The notes under the pieces: generated by a model | The model's database searches: none | What the model was told of the DNA's origin: nothing | Seen by the model: only the letters and a program-made list of their open reading frames with translations | From: Promerops cafer | Taxonomy: Eukaryota > Chordata > Aves > Passeriformes > Nectariniidae | Length of the DNA: 64,000 nucleotides | Direction of reading: 5' to 3' | NCBI GenBank assembly: GCA_013398275.1 | Contig: VZSE01006228.1 | Span: 1-64,000 of the forward strand | Shown here: positions 49,101 to 63,300 of the stretch, piece by piece | Position numbering within the stretch: the stretch's first letter is position 1 | Layout of the letters: each line of letters starts with the position of its first letter | Translations under genes and position numbers: made by a program

Positions 49101-52012
49101 ATGCTGAGAAAGTGAAAAGGGGTAATTTCTGTGGAAATTAGGTGTCTTGATGAATGCTCCTATCACCCTGGATGGAAAGAAGTGCTTGGTGCATGCCTGT
49201 TTTGTTTCCTGGTGGTTGAAACCTTGACTTTGTCTGGGTCATTAGCAGTTGACTTTCCAAGGGCTCAGCTTATCTGTGTTTTCAGAGGAGTTTGAGTAAC
49301 TCAGCACTCACAAGTGAAGGGGTTGTGACTGGAAGCAGGGTGTTTGTCTGGTTCAGATGCCCGTGTTACTGTGAGAGCTAGAGGGAGAAAGTGTGCTGAA
49401 GATTGGGAGGTGATGACAGCTGATGGCTGTCCTCTTACCTGTCTTTCTGTCTGCTCCCCAAACAGTCACTAACTCTGTCACTTACCTGTATTATTGAAAT
49501 ATTCAGGAATAGCTCTGTTAGGGGAAGAATGTGCATGGAGTAAACCAGCTGTGAATTTACATGGCTATCCTACAAATTTACTATAAATCTCAATTCTTAA
49601 GTATGTGAGTTGATAAAAAGAATTGTGTCAACAATAAGAGAGATCTACATGTGCAGATGAAAAGCTGAACTATATCCTGTGGGCTTTGCAGTCTGTCATC
49701 TGAACATCTTGCTATCTGTTGCATTTGGCTGTAGTAGAAAGTTGAAAAATCCTTAAGTCTTATGTATTGAACAATCTGTACATTTGTCAGTGTAGTGGAG
49801 TGTAACTTCTTTAAAGATACTTACAGTTAGCTGTAGAAATTTGCAAGACAAAGAAAAGGAGTAACTGCTTTTGTCAAGACTTGGGTGAAATATTCAGTGT
49901 ATATCTCTTGATTGTAAAGGTATTCCTGAGAACAGTGTTACAGGCAGCTGTTTGGTGAATACAAATATGAAAGAAGAAAAAACGATCATGAAATACTATT
50001 TCAGTTATTTCTACACAAGGTAGCTTGGTCTTTTGCCATCTCTTCTCCTTAGCAGCAGCATTTTAACATTACCATTAAACATACGTTTAACTTTTAACAT
50101 TACCTATAATATTTAACTAGAAAGTTTTTTAGTCAGTAACATTGTAGTTAGCATGCTAGTAAGGTATCTAGAAATAGTCATAACTTTAAAAAAAAAAAAC
50201 TGTCAGCAGTTCTGAAAAATCTTTTTCAAACTTAGTTTTTAGGTGGTTTCTTTGGATTTTATACCTGTGATTGTATTTTTCACTGAATTGGTAGATTTCC
50301 TTACTTAGTCAATACACCAAGGTATAGAGCCATTTTCTGTAAAGTTTGTGTGGGTTTGGTCTTAATACAAATTCAGTGCAATGTTGCCTGGAGTTTCCAA
50401 AATGATCAAGGGTCGTAATGCCAGCCTTGGCCCAGATAAGTGCTGGCTGGCTGACTCCAGACTTTAGTCAAAATAACTTGAATCTGCATGTGGTACAGAC
50501 AAAGAAAACGACATTGCAGACAGCTATCGTGACTCTCGGGCAATAGTGCAGCAAGTAGAAGAGTGCAGATACACTCTCTGTCGCCCCATCTGCAGTCAGG
50601 TTGTTCATGACTAGGGGATACCTCAGGGCCTGAAGACTCCAAGAAGGGTTTGGGATTGTAGTGCAGCACCCATTTCGAAATAATGCAGGGTTTGTCTTCA
50701 TGGTAGCAGCAGCTTTTTCATGGGGCACAGGTGATGTCACCTGCAGGGCAGCAGGGGTGGGCCTGACCTCTCTAGTTATGTCCCTGGTGATGTTCTGGTG
50801 GGATGTACGATGTCAGGACCAGTACAGTGTCTTGGCTACACTAGAGATCATTTCATATTACAGAGATATGAAACCAGTCATGTTTTAAAACAGCCAGGGT
50901 ATTGCTGCCTGTATTAATACAGGCGTTTCCAAAGGTGAAAGGAAATATTTGGCAACAGGGACTGTTAATTGGTTGTATTTAAAAAAAAAGTTTGTAAGGA
51001 CTTGAGTTTGCAAATTGTAGCACAGATGCTGTCATACTTGACAAATCAGTTGGCCTTTTCATTTCCTTCTTTTCACACAGTAAATGTGCTCTCTTTTTCT
51101 CTATACCTGAAACTGAGTTTTAGCGGTGTCTCTTAACCAGAAGCTGACAGGCCAGGAGAAGAGGACATTGCTTGGAAGGAACATGGTTTGGGTTGAACAG
51201 TGGAAATATGGGAAGTGGTGAAGTAAAAATGTTCAGCCTGTGAAGGTGATGTGCAGCAGAGTACAGCCTGGATGAAACTGTGGGATTGTGTTGGGTGTGG
51301 ATGTGCTTGATTATTCTGCATTCTCACTGCAGAATAGATAAACTGCCAGTTATGATTTGCACAGATATTGTAATCTGTGTCTTGTTAATTTTCGATTTAG
51401 GATATGAGCACATGAGCTTGTTCTGAAATTTGATCTGTATGGATGGAAAAACATCCCTAAAAATGTTTGAATACTCAAGTTGTTGAAAAATTAATTCATA
51501 TTGATAAGCACAGCAGCTGGAACAGGATAAAGTGCTAATTCATAGAACTTAGGTGAACTGGGTTAAACTAAAACTGAAGTTGATATAAATGATGGGTATT
51601 TAAAGGAAAGTGGGTGCAGCCTTTTTTCTGATGTCTTGTGTTATATCTGCTGAGTTTTTTTTTTCCAGTGCTTACTTATGCTGGATTGTATTGGTGGGAT
51701 GGGTGAAATATGGTATGTAAATAATAGTATAATTGGTTTAGGACATAATTCTTCAGAGGGTTTGGCATCTTCAGATTAAACATACAGCTTTTTTTCTGGA
51801 ATGGCAACAAATGAAAATTACACTCTTTCTTTGATTACAGTGGGGAAAATACATAAGTTTGACAAAGAATAAGCTCTATCTTTGAAGTACAGTGCTTTCG
51901 GAGAGGATAAACATTAATTCATGGAATTTTCTTTAATCTTCTCCCATGTATCCTTTAAGAAGATGAAGACCTTTATAAACAATGACCAAAACGTAACTAT
52001 TGTTTTCTGTAG
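46151..52012 (+). other. STX7 intron 1 (inferred)
   Basis: The interval between the CpG island and STX7 exon 2 contains no other recognised gene. A 14-base unit is repeated at 48183-48196 and 48200-48213. If exon 1 ends at 46040, the intron would be about 6 kb. Confidence 0.55.
48183..48213. repeat. Short tandem duplication, 17-bp period
   Basis: ATCAGATTTAAATT occurs twice, 17 bases apart. Confidence 0.75.
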
Positions 52013-52153
52013 GTAGAGACTGTCTGTCATTTTCCTGTTGTGGATGACCGTGACGGCAGATCTACTCAGCCATGTCGTACGGACCGGGTTTTGGGGATCC
52101 TAATCAACTAGCACAGCGCATAACTTCTAACATCCAGAAGATCACACAATGCT
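52013..52153 (+). CDS. STX7: STX7 exon 2 (start codon; gene continues beyond window)
   Basis: The exon is bounded by acceptor TTTTCTGTAG| and donor GCT|GTAAGT. The ATG is at 52072 and 27 full codons are coded: MSYGPGFGDPNQLAQRITSN then IQKITQC. This is the N-terminus of syntaxin-7, whose human form begins with a near-identical segment. The first 59 bases of the exon are 5' UTR. Syntaxin-7 is a tail-anchored Qa-SNARE of late endosomes and lysosomes. It pairs with VTI1B, STX8 and VAMP7 or VAMP8 in endosome fusion. The N-terminal residues shown precede the Habc regulatory helices. The exon ends in phase 1, and the next exon (Habc) was not found before 64000. STX12/STX13 is an alternative on family grounds, but the match and the synteny with TAAR/VNN favour STX7. 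Confidence 0.93.
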
Positions 52154-55100
52154 GTAAGTTGCATTTGTGCATATTTTGTGTAAAATTTTAGTAATGGTGG
52201 TGCCCCTATTCGAGGTGAGTTTCTCAGATTGATTCTTGAACATTAACTCCGACTCCGCCTACTCATTTGGCAAGTTTATGGCACCCCACACAGCATGTCC
52301 ATTCCTTCCTTCATGTATATGGTTAGCAGTGATCTGCCATGGCAAGTACAGATAGTATCACTCTGTATTCACCAGTTTTGTCATGGCATTAAAGGGCACT
52401 TTAAGATGGTAGGTTGAGGTGTTTGCTGAGCAAGGATTGCATCAAGTATTTGATGAAGCTTGAATTTTTTAGTAGGGACAGAAGCTGTGGCCTTGCAGCT
52501 TCCCCTTGTCCCTTGTTCTTCTTAGATAAGTAAATGAGATTCTACAAGTTTTAATGTACTAGTGCTTAGTTTCATGCTACTTAGTATTTTTTAGCCACCT
52601 AACTGGAGTATTCAAGCTAGAGGTTAATTAGGCTGCTGGGATTTTCAATCCCTTTTTTCCCTTTTCTGCCATTTTCCATTTTATTTTTAATGTGTGTATA
52701 TGAAGCAAATACAACTTGATTCACAAATTATGTAAAGTATATGGCTCATCAGAAGGGAGGTAGTCATGATCAACACATGGCTACTTTTGGTACATGTGTT
52801 TTATGTTGTGCAGGATGCAGAGTGCATGCAGAAACGAGTATTTTAATGTTAAAACTTCAAATGAATTCTGGACAGTAAAGTATGTCAGTTTTTATTAAAA
52901 TTTTGATCTTTGTTTTGCAAGACAAGTTCTAGAAGTTGGTACTTGTAGCACAGGTTAGTGGCACAGATTGGATTTTTTCCCTGTTTTCTCAGTTACATTT
53001 TGTATTTTCTTCCAGTAAGAATTTCTTAAGATCTCAATAGACAGGAACAAAAATTGCTATTTTGTCTTATTGAAAAGTTTCTGTACTTCAGGGTTGTATT
53101 TCCACAACCTAAAGTTAACAAACCAACCCTGTAAAAGTCCTCATGCTTTATTTCCTAAAATCTACTTAGTGAATTCATTGTCTGATGCCTTCTAACTTAG
53201 TCTTCCAGAGTCAGCTGCCAACCTGTGACAGACACTGAGGCTCCAAGATGTAAAAAAAGGGTTTTCTGTCAGGTGAAAACATAAAGTCAAGTCAGTGATT
53301 GAAACTGGAGTATTGTGAAAGTTGCTGAATATAATTAACTGTCTTGTGCTGGACTCAGTGATTCCTTAATCTCATCTTTCCCCTTCCGTCCCTGCTCTTC
53401 CTTCTTCTGTGTCTCCTCCCCAAGGCACGGTAACAGCAAGCTGCCCATGCATAGATTGGAGATATGCCAGAAGAGTTATCTGCAGTCCTGCTGTCTTTGG
53501 TATTTTGAAATTTAGATGGCTAAAGTCTGAGAAATAGATAGGTGCTACTGCCATGCCAAGACCCAAGTCCAAATGTCTCATAGCCCCATGCTGCATGGCT
53601 TCAGAAACAGGAGCTTTGCTCTGAAAAGCTCCAGCCAAGCACTTTTCTAGTTCTGGTAGGAACACAGCTGGATTCCATCCCTTGCTCTTCTATGCCTCTG
53701 ATGAACTGTAACCACTCAGTTACTCCTGCAGTCAATTCTTAGCTAGATTTTATGGGGATCTGGATCCTATGGACATCCTGAATGTGCTTCCTAATCTGAG
53801 GCCTCTAAGGACTTATGGACTCTTTTCTAGCTTTTTTTTTTTTTTCCCATGCGAAATACCTGTCCAACTTTCTACTGGAATGTTTGAGCTGCAGGAATTT
53901 CCAGGTCAGATGGGAATAAACCTGCAAGCTTAGGCACCTGTAGTGCTAGTGAGATGCTGAACATGTCTCTTAGACTGCAATTTATCATCTTGGTTAGGAA
54001 GGAAGGGGGAGAGACACAGGAATCTTGACCCTAAGTGCATGGGTTTCCATCTAAGCAGTTGACTTGGTTTTGCACTTCTGCCCAGAAATGCTAAGCATTT
54101 GTGAGAGGTGTCAACACATTTGAATTCTTCTTGGTTAACCTGGAGGTCTGTAGATACTCTGGTTTTCAGAGTGACGTTAATAGAGGAAGAGAATTTCATT
54201 TCAGATCACCAGGCTACTTCAGGAGGTACATCAAAACTAGTTCACACTTCTGCTAATATGCAAGCAAAGTGGGAATACTACTACAGAGATGGAGATGAGA
54301 TACAGATTAGTTGAAAGGAAACTGGCCTTTCCAGCTACAAACTGGCCCTTTAACTTGTTGGAGAAATACAGAACTTCCTATATTAGTTAACATTGTGCAG
54401 TGAAGATTTTGTAATGCACCAGAGTTTATAGGAAGTAGCATGGGTGAGAACAACACTCTTTAACATTTCTTCAAGGTTGAATTATTACATACTCACCTTC
54501 CAAGTAATAAATCTGATCTGTTTCAAGGTAAAATACATGTATTAAGTACCTCATGCTTCGTAATGCATGGGCAGGATGCTGCTGTTGTATTAATGCTCTC
54601 GTTTCTTTCCTAGTTCATCTAGCCCGCTGTTATTGATTGACTAGGAAAGCTCCTCTCTATGCTGGTTTAACACACTACTTCAATAACTGTATCAGTTGCA
54701 AGATAGTATTCTTTTTGGTTTGGGTTGTTCTTTGTTAATGGAAGGACCTATATTTGTGTCTGGTAATATCTTAGTTAGCCTTTTAAGTTTAAAGAACAGA
54801 TTTTTTATCTGTTGATTGTTTTGTTGAAGATGTGTTGAGAGCTATAAATTGCTTCTGACTTGTACAAACCTTTGTTCAACTACTGCAATAAATGCTGGGC
54901 TAGGCTGTTTGAGTTTCTTTGGAGGAGAGGGTGTTGGTAAGTTCTTTTTAGGACCTTGAAGATTGAAATTGAGCTAGCTAATGGGAAGCAGCATATGCTT
55001 CTGTCTGTACTGTGAGTTCTCTTATACCTGCCTGTGTTTGAGATCCCCAACCCGAGAGCATTGTGTATGAAGCTTGAAGCTTCTCTCAGCTGTTCTTTAG

Positions 55101-56306
55101 AGAAGGAAGTGCTTTGTTTCATATTTCCAGCATTTCTGCAGAAATAAGTGATTATAACATCACTTAAGAACATCTAGAGAACAGTCTGCTTTCCTCAGCC
55201 TGAAACTCAGGTTTTATCAGTGACATCTCCGAGCTAAGATTTAGGGAACTAGTCTGTGGGGTATTTCTCTTTTACTTTTGTTACAACTGTTTCACTGAGA
55301 AGCTGGAGTTGCAAAACTTAAGGCTGCTCTAGACATCCGAAGAGAGTGGCAGGCCTCAGGCAGGTAAGGGAGAGTTAGGCTCTCAGACCCACTCCTGGAG
55401 TTTTTAAAGTATCCATGTGACTCTGAGCAGTGCTCTGAAGTCTGGGGAGTCTGAATCACATGTGCTCAAATGAGCTGCAGTGTTGTGTGCTGAGCCTTGG
55501 TGAGGTCAGCGATGCCTGCGAGCCGCGTCTCGCTGGTTTGGTTTTGGGTCTGTATTAACAGTGATGAGAAGCAGATCTGCAAACAGCTAAGGGAACTTTG
55601 GATTTAAATAATAAAGCCAAAGAAGTGTATAATGAGCGAGACTTGGGCAGCTGCTAAACTTCTGTCTTGCTAGAACACAACTGATGATTAAGGTTTCATG
55701 GTCTGTCTGGATTCTAGTCCAGAGTAACTGTAGTTCTCATTCCAGGCCTATATTATATCTGTTTATAAAATCTAGATAACCTAGATTTCATATTTTAAAA
55801 GTCCAGTGCATTTAAAGGTTGTTGAGGTTTGCCCCTAACTTTCTGAATATGAAGAACAAGAATATGGAGGAGAGAATATGTGGAAGAATGTGTAGGATGT
55901 AAAGCTCCAACCTGTCTGGCCTTTGCAGACAGAGAACCTATTATCAAGGTGGTGTAATCAGTTTACTGAAGGAACAGCAGTTCTAGAACTGGGTTTCACA
56001 GGTAGCACTCTCACTTATTTGGCAGTTTAATGGCAGTTTTATTAACTTGAGACAAATCTAAATGCCTTCCTTCAATATTTCCTTGAAATATTTCCTCAAA
56101 ATATTTCCTCTTGGTTGCTTTTCTACAGCAACTGGATAAACAAGGAATGAATGTGATGCACAGATACAGGATGAGCTATTAAAATATATTTCTCTGTGAC
56201 AAAACAAATTCTGCCTGCTTACGAAACTGTATTTCTGCCAGGCATGTTCATTTACCCTACTTGGGTATGCCTCTGAGGATGAGTGCATTGAGTTCTTATG
56301 TGATTG

Positions 56307-56334
56307 TTTTTTTTATTTTTTCTTTTTTTTTTTT
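56307..56334. repeat. T-rich low-complexity tract
   Basis: A T run interrupted by single A and C bases, followed by a pyrimidine stretch. Confidence 0.8.
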
Positions 56335-57301
56335 CCCCTCCCTCTCTTTTCGAAGAGCATACAGTTGTATAAATCTGATCTTCCAACAAGTGGACAGATG
56401 AAAGTAGATTAAGTGAAACAAACAAAAAGCCTAACTTAAAGGCTTTAAAATATGTAACTTTCAGACTTCTCACAACTGAAGATGAGGGGGAGCAGTTCTT
56501 TGAAATCTGACAGTTTTCTGTGTTTTAAAGAACTGATTCTCTTTGTGTGGCTAAAAGAGGGAAAGCATTTTATTTAAAAATATGTTCCCAAGAAGGAGAA
56601 AAATGGGAGTTGCATTCCTCTACAGGAACAACTTCACAGTTATAAATGTAGGAAGGATACAGTTAGAGGCGTAGGTGCCTCTTCTGCTCAGCTGGAAAGA
56701 TTTGACTCGTGTCTCTGACAGGAACTGTGCAAGAAGTAGCCAGCCATGCTTTTTCCTCCCCCCACATACTTAAATAACTCTGCCATGTGTGGGTCATTGA
56801 AGAAACAGGCTAGTATGCCTTTGTTTTGCTTTCTACTTAATATTTTACTTGTAGCTACCAAATATGTTACTTGGAGCAGTCCCTGAAGAAAAGCAAGAAC
56901 AGTGCAGGCTAGATACGTAACTATCAAGTCTCCCCTGGCATCTTGAGCTGGACTTTGGGAGCTGTCCATTTAGAAGCAGTTTAGAATGCTGCCTTTTGCT
57001 TGGGAACACAGAACAAAGCCTGATGTTGGTAAGATATACTTAGTCTTTGGGTTTTAAAACACTTCTCTTAAAGCACTTCTTTTTTGTTTGTTTGCAAACA
57101 GTAATCAAGCTAGACAACCTATACTAACTGTAGTAATGGATTCATATTCCTTCCCTACCAAATCCTTCCTTCACTTCGCAACTTCTCCATCTACCCCTTG
57201 CTCTGTATTGGCACAGTAGGTCACTGATAGAGTATTTGACTTGCTCATTCACACTGAAGATCAGCTCAGCTTAACAAACACATTCTTTGCATGCTGCAAG
57301 G

Positions 57302-57320
57302 TAATAAAATAAAATAAAAT
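57302..57320. repeat. (TAAAA)n microsatellite
   Basis: Between three and four units of a five-base AT repeat. Confidence 0.75.
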
Positions 57321-60097
57321 TCAGCAGCCACAATCCACATATGGTTGGAGGGGGTCTGGCTGACTTTGAGAGATACTTTCTCATAGGGACTTCTGCTTTC
57401 TGCTGAGGGCCTTTGCTGTTTGTTAAGGCAGCACAAACATCAATTCATATAGAGCACATTCCTGGAAGGTCAGCTTAATCCAGCAGAGATCCCTCTGTCA
57501 TGTGGTACCTGTCCTGTGACAACAATTTTGTTCAATTTCTTTTGCATCTCAAGTTTTGTATAAGCTACTATTCTCACTGAATGTTGTTAAAATGGGAGTC
57601 AAATTAGATCAATCTGTAGACTTTGCCTGTAACTTTATCTAACTGTAGAAACTAATAAATGTAGATTAAACCCTGAAAAATATTAAGACTTTTGATAGAT
57701 GCCTTTATGTTGTGGCTTAAGCCCAGTAGGTAATTAAAATGTTCTGCTAAAAAGGCTGAAACATTCACAAAACGCTGTATCTGTCGCTATGTTTGAAACA
57801 CCAGCAGGTTCGCATGATTACTCTTGGCTAAAGAAGAACACAGACGGGCACATGAAAAGTAAATGAGATTGCTGAGGTGTTGAAATGAGAGCCTGTATGA
57901 AAACAAAATTCTGTTTTGTCTATATATGAAGTGTGGTTTTGTACAGGTGTGGTTCTAAAGAAAATAGCCTCCCAGTATAGCTTGTTGAGCCTTCTAACAG
58001 TGGTATTGTCAGAAATTTCCAATTAGCTGCAGTTAACCAGATTTAACTTTGTGGGAACATACCAGCTGAGACAATTTTTATATTATTATTGTTGCTGTTG
58101 TCCAGAAGGTTTCTTGGATATAGAATGAAGTTTCTATAAAACCTAGAAAAGGCTGGTTATTTAGGGATTTTAAGCACCATTATATCCTTTCACATTTCAT
58201 TTTGTGGACTTCTTCCAAGGCTGAGGAATTGAGGAGAAAGTTAGCTAATTTGGATCTTTCTAAATGCTTGTCTTTGCAATGAGATGAAGTTATGAAGCTC
58301 ACAGTTCTTGTAGAAATTAACTATTTCTCAAAATAGAATTAGAAAAGCTCAAGCCTGAATCATTTCCATGCAGTTCTTAAAGGCTTTGTTCTATGTAAAA
58401 TAGCATATAAATTTAAGGAAGCATGCCTCACAGATTTGTCTATGAATCTGGAAAGTTTTTTTATATTTTTGTGTTTTGTCTTGTCTTTGTCTTGTATGGA
58501 TGACATTGCACAAGAGGGACAGAGATTTATTTATGGTAGCAGCAGAATAGACTGAAAAAATGAGTCTTCTATGTATGCCCCAGCACACTGTTTGTGTCAA
58601 TATGTGCAGAAAAGGGAGAGTTTGTCCTTGACTGATGCTGTATTGCATTGCAATTATTATAAATAGCAAGGTGTCCAGTGAAGACATCCACAATTTTACT
58701 GCAGCTGTTGCTTTTGTTGAGGGAGCAAGTATAAATGGACTCACCTTGACAAAATAACTTTTGCACAACAGCCTGCATTTGCAGCAGAGAAGAGAGGTGG
58801 GCAGAGTCCTCAGGCTTCTTCCTGTTTCTAGAGAGTTGTATTTCAGATCCTCTCTAAGGTACTTAAAGTGCCTGTTGCAGCTCAGTTATGTTGGATCTTC
58901 CTCCTTGTGGATGGGAGATTGCATAGCACTTGATTATACAGAGAGCCCTCTATCAAATCTCCTATAAAATTGCTGTGGTGGGGGCTGGACACCTGTCAGG
59001 GCTTAGAATAAACCCACGTCAGTGATGGATTGTGAGTGACCCCACAGGAGCAGCTACTTGCTTGTGTTGAGCAGTCTGTGGTGTGTTGTCTCCTTCCATG
59101 TCAGCTCCTGAGGTAGCTGCAGTAATGACCTGGCCTCTTAAAAACCAGACTTCCTTCATGTGAGTGGGTTGGGTTATGGTGTTTGTGCAGTTACTGTTTA
59201 CTGCAGAACTATGCTTCATTTTCATAATTTAATAAGCTACTGGTATTCTTTGAGAAATGTTCAAACTTCTGGGCTTCAGGAAGTTACCAGGGACACTTTA
59301 GGATAAGAATATAAAGTGTTTGATTTAATTACTTCTCCTTGGCTGAGCTGTAATAATTGATTGCGTGATCAGTTATTGTGCACTTAAACAATGTGTGTTT
59401 AGTGTGTTCTACGCCCACATTAGAAGAACAGCCTATATTCAATCCTGCTTCACTGTGTCCTTGAAAGACCATTATAGATGGGAGTACACTAGACTGAAAT
59501 AATTACAACAGCACTGAAAAAACTGAGGGCAGATCCTGAACTTGAGACATTGTTGCTGGTGTTCCTGGTCACTCTGGGGCATGATTCTATTTAGAAATGC
59601 CAGAAGCTGTAACAAAATATAAAGAAAAGGTTACAAGACTGGATGTTTTCCCACTCTTCCAAGCTTACTGTATCTTTCCTTCTTAGGGCTCAGAGGACTG
59701 AGCTCAGAGACGTCTTCAGGCCCATCTTCATTTTATTTTCTCCTTCCCACACATATATCAGTTACCATCTTTCTGTGCTGATGCATTCTCATGTTTTAGA
59801 ATAATTAGTATTACACACTGATTTAAGACAGAATAAAGCAAATTACTGAAGTTTTTAGATATTTGATTCCAAGTGGGTGAGTTCCCGGAGATGCTTTTTA
59901 GTGTAAACTGGTATCTTTTAACTGGTGTCCTGGATTTGATTCCTTTGATAAACTTTCACTCTCAGAGTAGGGCTATCAAGTCAGCACTGTGGCATTGTGA
60001 TTTATGTAAAATTTGAGGGAGTGTGAACTAGATTAATAGCTTTAAAGAGAGTCTTATGCGGAAGACTTACAGCTGATGAAGATACTGCAACTAAATC

Positions 60098-60395
60098 AGA
60101 ATCATTGAGTCATGAAAGGCTTGGGTTGGAAGGGACCTTAGAGATCATCTAGTTTCAACCCCTGGCCATGTGCAGGGATGCCATTTATTATATCATGTTG
60201 CTCAAAGCCCCATCCAACCTAGTTGTGAAGATTTCCAGAGATGGGACATCCACAGCTTCTCTGGGCAACCTGTTCCAGTGCCTCATCACCCTCACAGTAG
60301 AGAATTTTTTTCCTAAACCTGTTCTTTCAGATTGAAGCCATTCCTCATTGTCCAGTCTCTAGGTGCCTAAAAGGTGTCTCTCTTCATTTTCCTTG
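60098..60395 (-). mobile_element. CR1 LINE 3' end, reverse orientation
   Basis: It begins with a degenerate CR1 terminal repeat (AGAATCATTGAGTCATGAAA), then GGTTGGAAGGGACCTTAGAG and the conserved 3' untranslated region. CATCCACAGCTTCTCTGGGC and CCTGTTCCAGTGCCTCATCA are in the usual order. It lies inside STX7 intron 2. It is severely 5'-truncated and has no coding capacity. Confidence 0.9.
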
Positions 60396-63300
60396 ATCCA
60401 GGAATGTTTTCTGCAGCATCTGTTCATCTTTAGTCAAGTACCCTCAGCTGAAGTGCAGAAGGAAAACACATTGAATTGGATTTGAATAAATTGAGGAAGT
60501 CTGTTGTCCCCAGGCAAAAGCAGTTTGAGCTGGTGCAATTTTAACAAATAATTCTTTCGTTCCTATAAACTGCTCTGAAGGGACTCCTAAGTTTATTAGA
60601 TTCTGCACAAATTAATCTGTAACTGGATGTGCTGTCTGTTGACTCACTTGTTCAGCTGGAAAGTAGTAGGAGATTTCTTCATAGTTACCCAGCCGGTCGC
60701 AGCGCGTGTGAGGTATTTGACAAAGCATTTCTGCAAGGTGACTGTGCTGGTGCTGTAGTCACTGCTTATTTGCCTTATGAAGCCATGGCTGGAGCATAAG
60801 GCTCACATGGAGCAAATCAAATGTTGCATTAGGTGTACACAAAGGAACACTTTGCTGATTCTGTTTATTCTCCTTGGGCTCAGGAATAAGAAAAATGACT
60901 GAAAAGCAATGTCTTTTTGACAACCTGTTGTTGTTTTAGCCCTGTGAAACTCAGTTACTAAAACCCTGTCTGTCCCTTTTTAAGTATAGGATGGTGACAT
61001 AGGTGGGACCATTACAATTAACATTCAGGAGGAGCTGTTTTGCTCCTTCTTCCTGTGAGGTCTCAATCCTTGCTGTTTTGTAAGGCAGGTTTCATTGTGC
61101 TTGCTCTGCCTGCTTGTCAAGTTCTTGTCCTCCTTGCAGTGCCTCAGTGTTTGTTGCTCGTGTTGCTGTTGGTGTTTCTTCCATGCACACCCAGTGAGTG
61201 CCACATTTTCTGTGGAAGCATTAGACCATAGCTTTATGAAAGTGGGCAATGTGGTGGGTCTGGCTGAAGGAAGCTGGAGGAAACAGCTGCTGCATGGCTA
61301 TAAAGCAATCTTGTGCAATCCAAGTAAGAAGTGGGGTTACTGCACTCATTAAACATATTCGCCCTCAGTTTCATGCTTCTATATTGAGGTATATATTTTA
61401 GAACTCTCGGGATTATATTGTTGATACATGTTATTCTCCATCTGTAAAGCTGCAACAAGCTTGATCATGGCCACTTGGGGTTTTAAAGTTTAGTTTTCCA
61501 AATGTGAAATAGAACGGAGTTTAAGGTAGGAAGACAGCTGGTTGTGGGTAGCTTGAGAAAGCTTCTCTCCTGTAACTGGTATTGCTGGTAAACATTGCAA
61601 AGTAAGACCATACTCAGTTTCCTATGGCTAAAGCTGTAGATGAACATCAGTAACAGTGTTTGGACACTTCTCAGCCCTGACAGAGAAGGTAGGTGACCTC
61701 CACTCTGTTCTTCATTTCCATTCTCTTAGTTGGTACATTGCCTTTCATGCATTAGGATTTTACTGAAGGATTTGGGTGGGGTTTTTTTGCCTTTTCTACT
61801 GCAGCAATGCTGTGGTGTTACAGCTTGTACAATGATTACTAATTCACAGTTTGGGATGAAGATTATTTGCACCCATGATCTTAGAGGAAAGATGTTACAT
61901 TTTGGTCTTCATTGTATTAATTTAGTTGTGCCTTTATTTTAAGTTTAAAACTTCCAATGCCACCTTTTAAATGTTCTGATTTCAAGGACTGGAACCAGCA
62001 GTTATGTCAACATGGATTTACTTGTAGTAATGAAATAGCTTTGCAAATCTGGCTGAAAAACAAGGCAAGATGAGGAGGAAGGAGAGAAAACTTTCTTCGT
62101 TGCTAGCCAGCTCTAAAGCAAGGGTAGTTGAGTGATCCAGTATGAAACATGGTTTTATTTATGAAAAAAACTATGTGTATTACAGTTCAGTCAGGAATAT
62201 GTTTCTCAAGTACTCCTACCTGTTAAACATTGTAAATAATTTCCACTGCGACTATTTCTACTTCCATGACTCTTGTAGAGAAGAGGAGGTCTTTTGTATC
62301 AGAGACTACTACTACTTTTTATGTTCTCCTTAACTACAGGAAGAGCCTTCCACTGACTAGAAATGGAACCTGTGTTTGGCTTAGTAAAAATAAACATGAG
62401 CTGACTCTTGAATAATATTCTCTGTAGGAATTCAGGTTAGGTCTTCATTGTTTCTCTGGCTCATCATTAACCATGTCTGACCTGTTTCTGAGCATGTGAC
62501 CAGCCTTAGAGGATCTGAGTAGCTTTTATCAGCTAATAGTTGTGTGAGATCTAGATCAGGAATGCTGCAAAGACAAATGAAAAGTCTTTTTAATGTTATG
62601 GTATTGCTTCTTTCTAAGACAAGTCTAACTTTCAGGTGAAAAAAATGAGATTCCTTTGCATGCTAGACAGCAGTTTCTTGTGAAAAAATGCATTTTGCTT
62701 GAACAGTGTCATGTACTCTGCTTCCTGCTCTGCTCAGTTTCCAAAGTGGACTTTTTTTCTTTTATTGCCAGCCCACAGCTGGCCAGGTGCTGTTCCTGCT
62801 GGTGTAGTGTGAGCCCTGACAGAGCTGTTGATTTTCATGCTATGCAAACTTCTACCCTGATGTGCAGTGTGAAGTGGCTGCAGGAGTTTGCAGCCTGTGT
62901 TGCCATACCCCGGTGACTTTGGTAAAGAACGCCTGCATGCATGTGTGGTGTGTGCCCTTGTGCAGCTCCTGAGCAAAGTCCAGCAGCCACCTATGTGTGC
63001 CCAAGGAGCCTAAGTGCTCTTGTGAGCCAGTGTCTGACTTTGCACTGAAATGAATTAAAATCATGCACAGGATCCAGCCAGTCTCTGTGGCAGGATTGGT
63101 AATGGCCAGGATGGGAGGGACCTTAGATTACTCCTGTTTTCTGGAATTCCTTGGGATGTTTGACGAATTGGGAAATTGGAGAAGGGAAAACCAGAAAGAG
63201 TGAAGTAGCCTAGGAACCTCTCAAAACTGTGCTGTGGTCTTGGGTCCCTGACTGTTACCAGTATGTTTGCAGTGCAGTGATAGGGCTTTGTGAGCTAGGC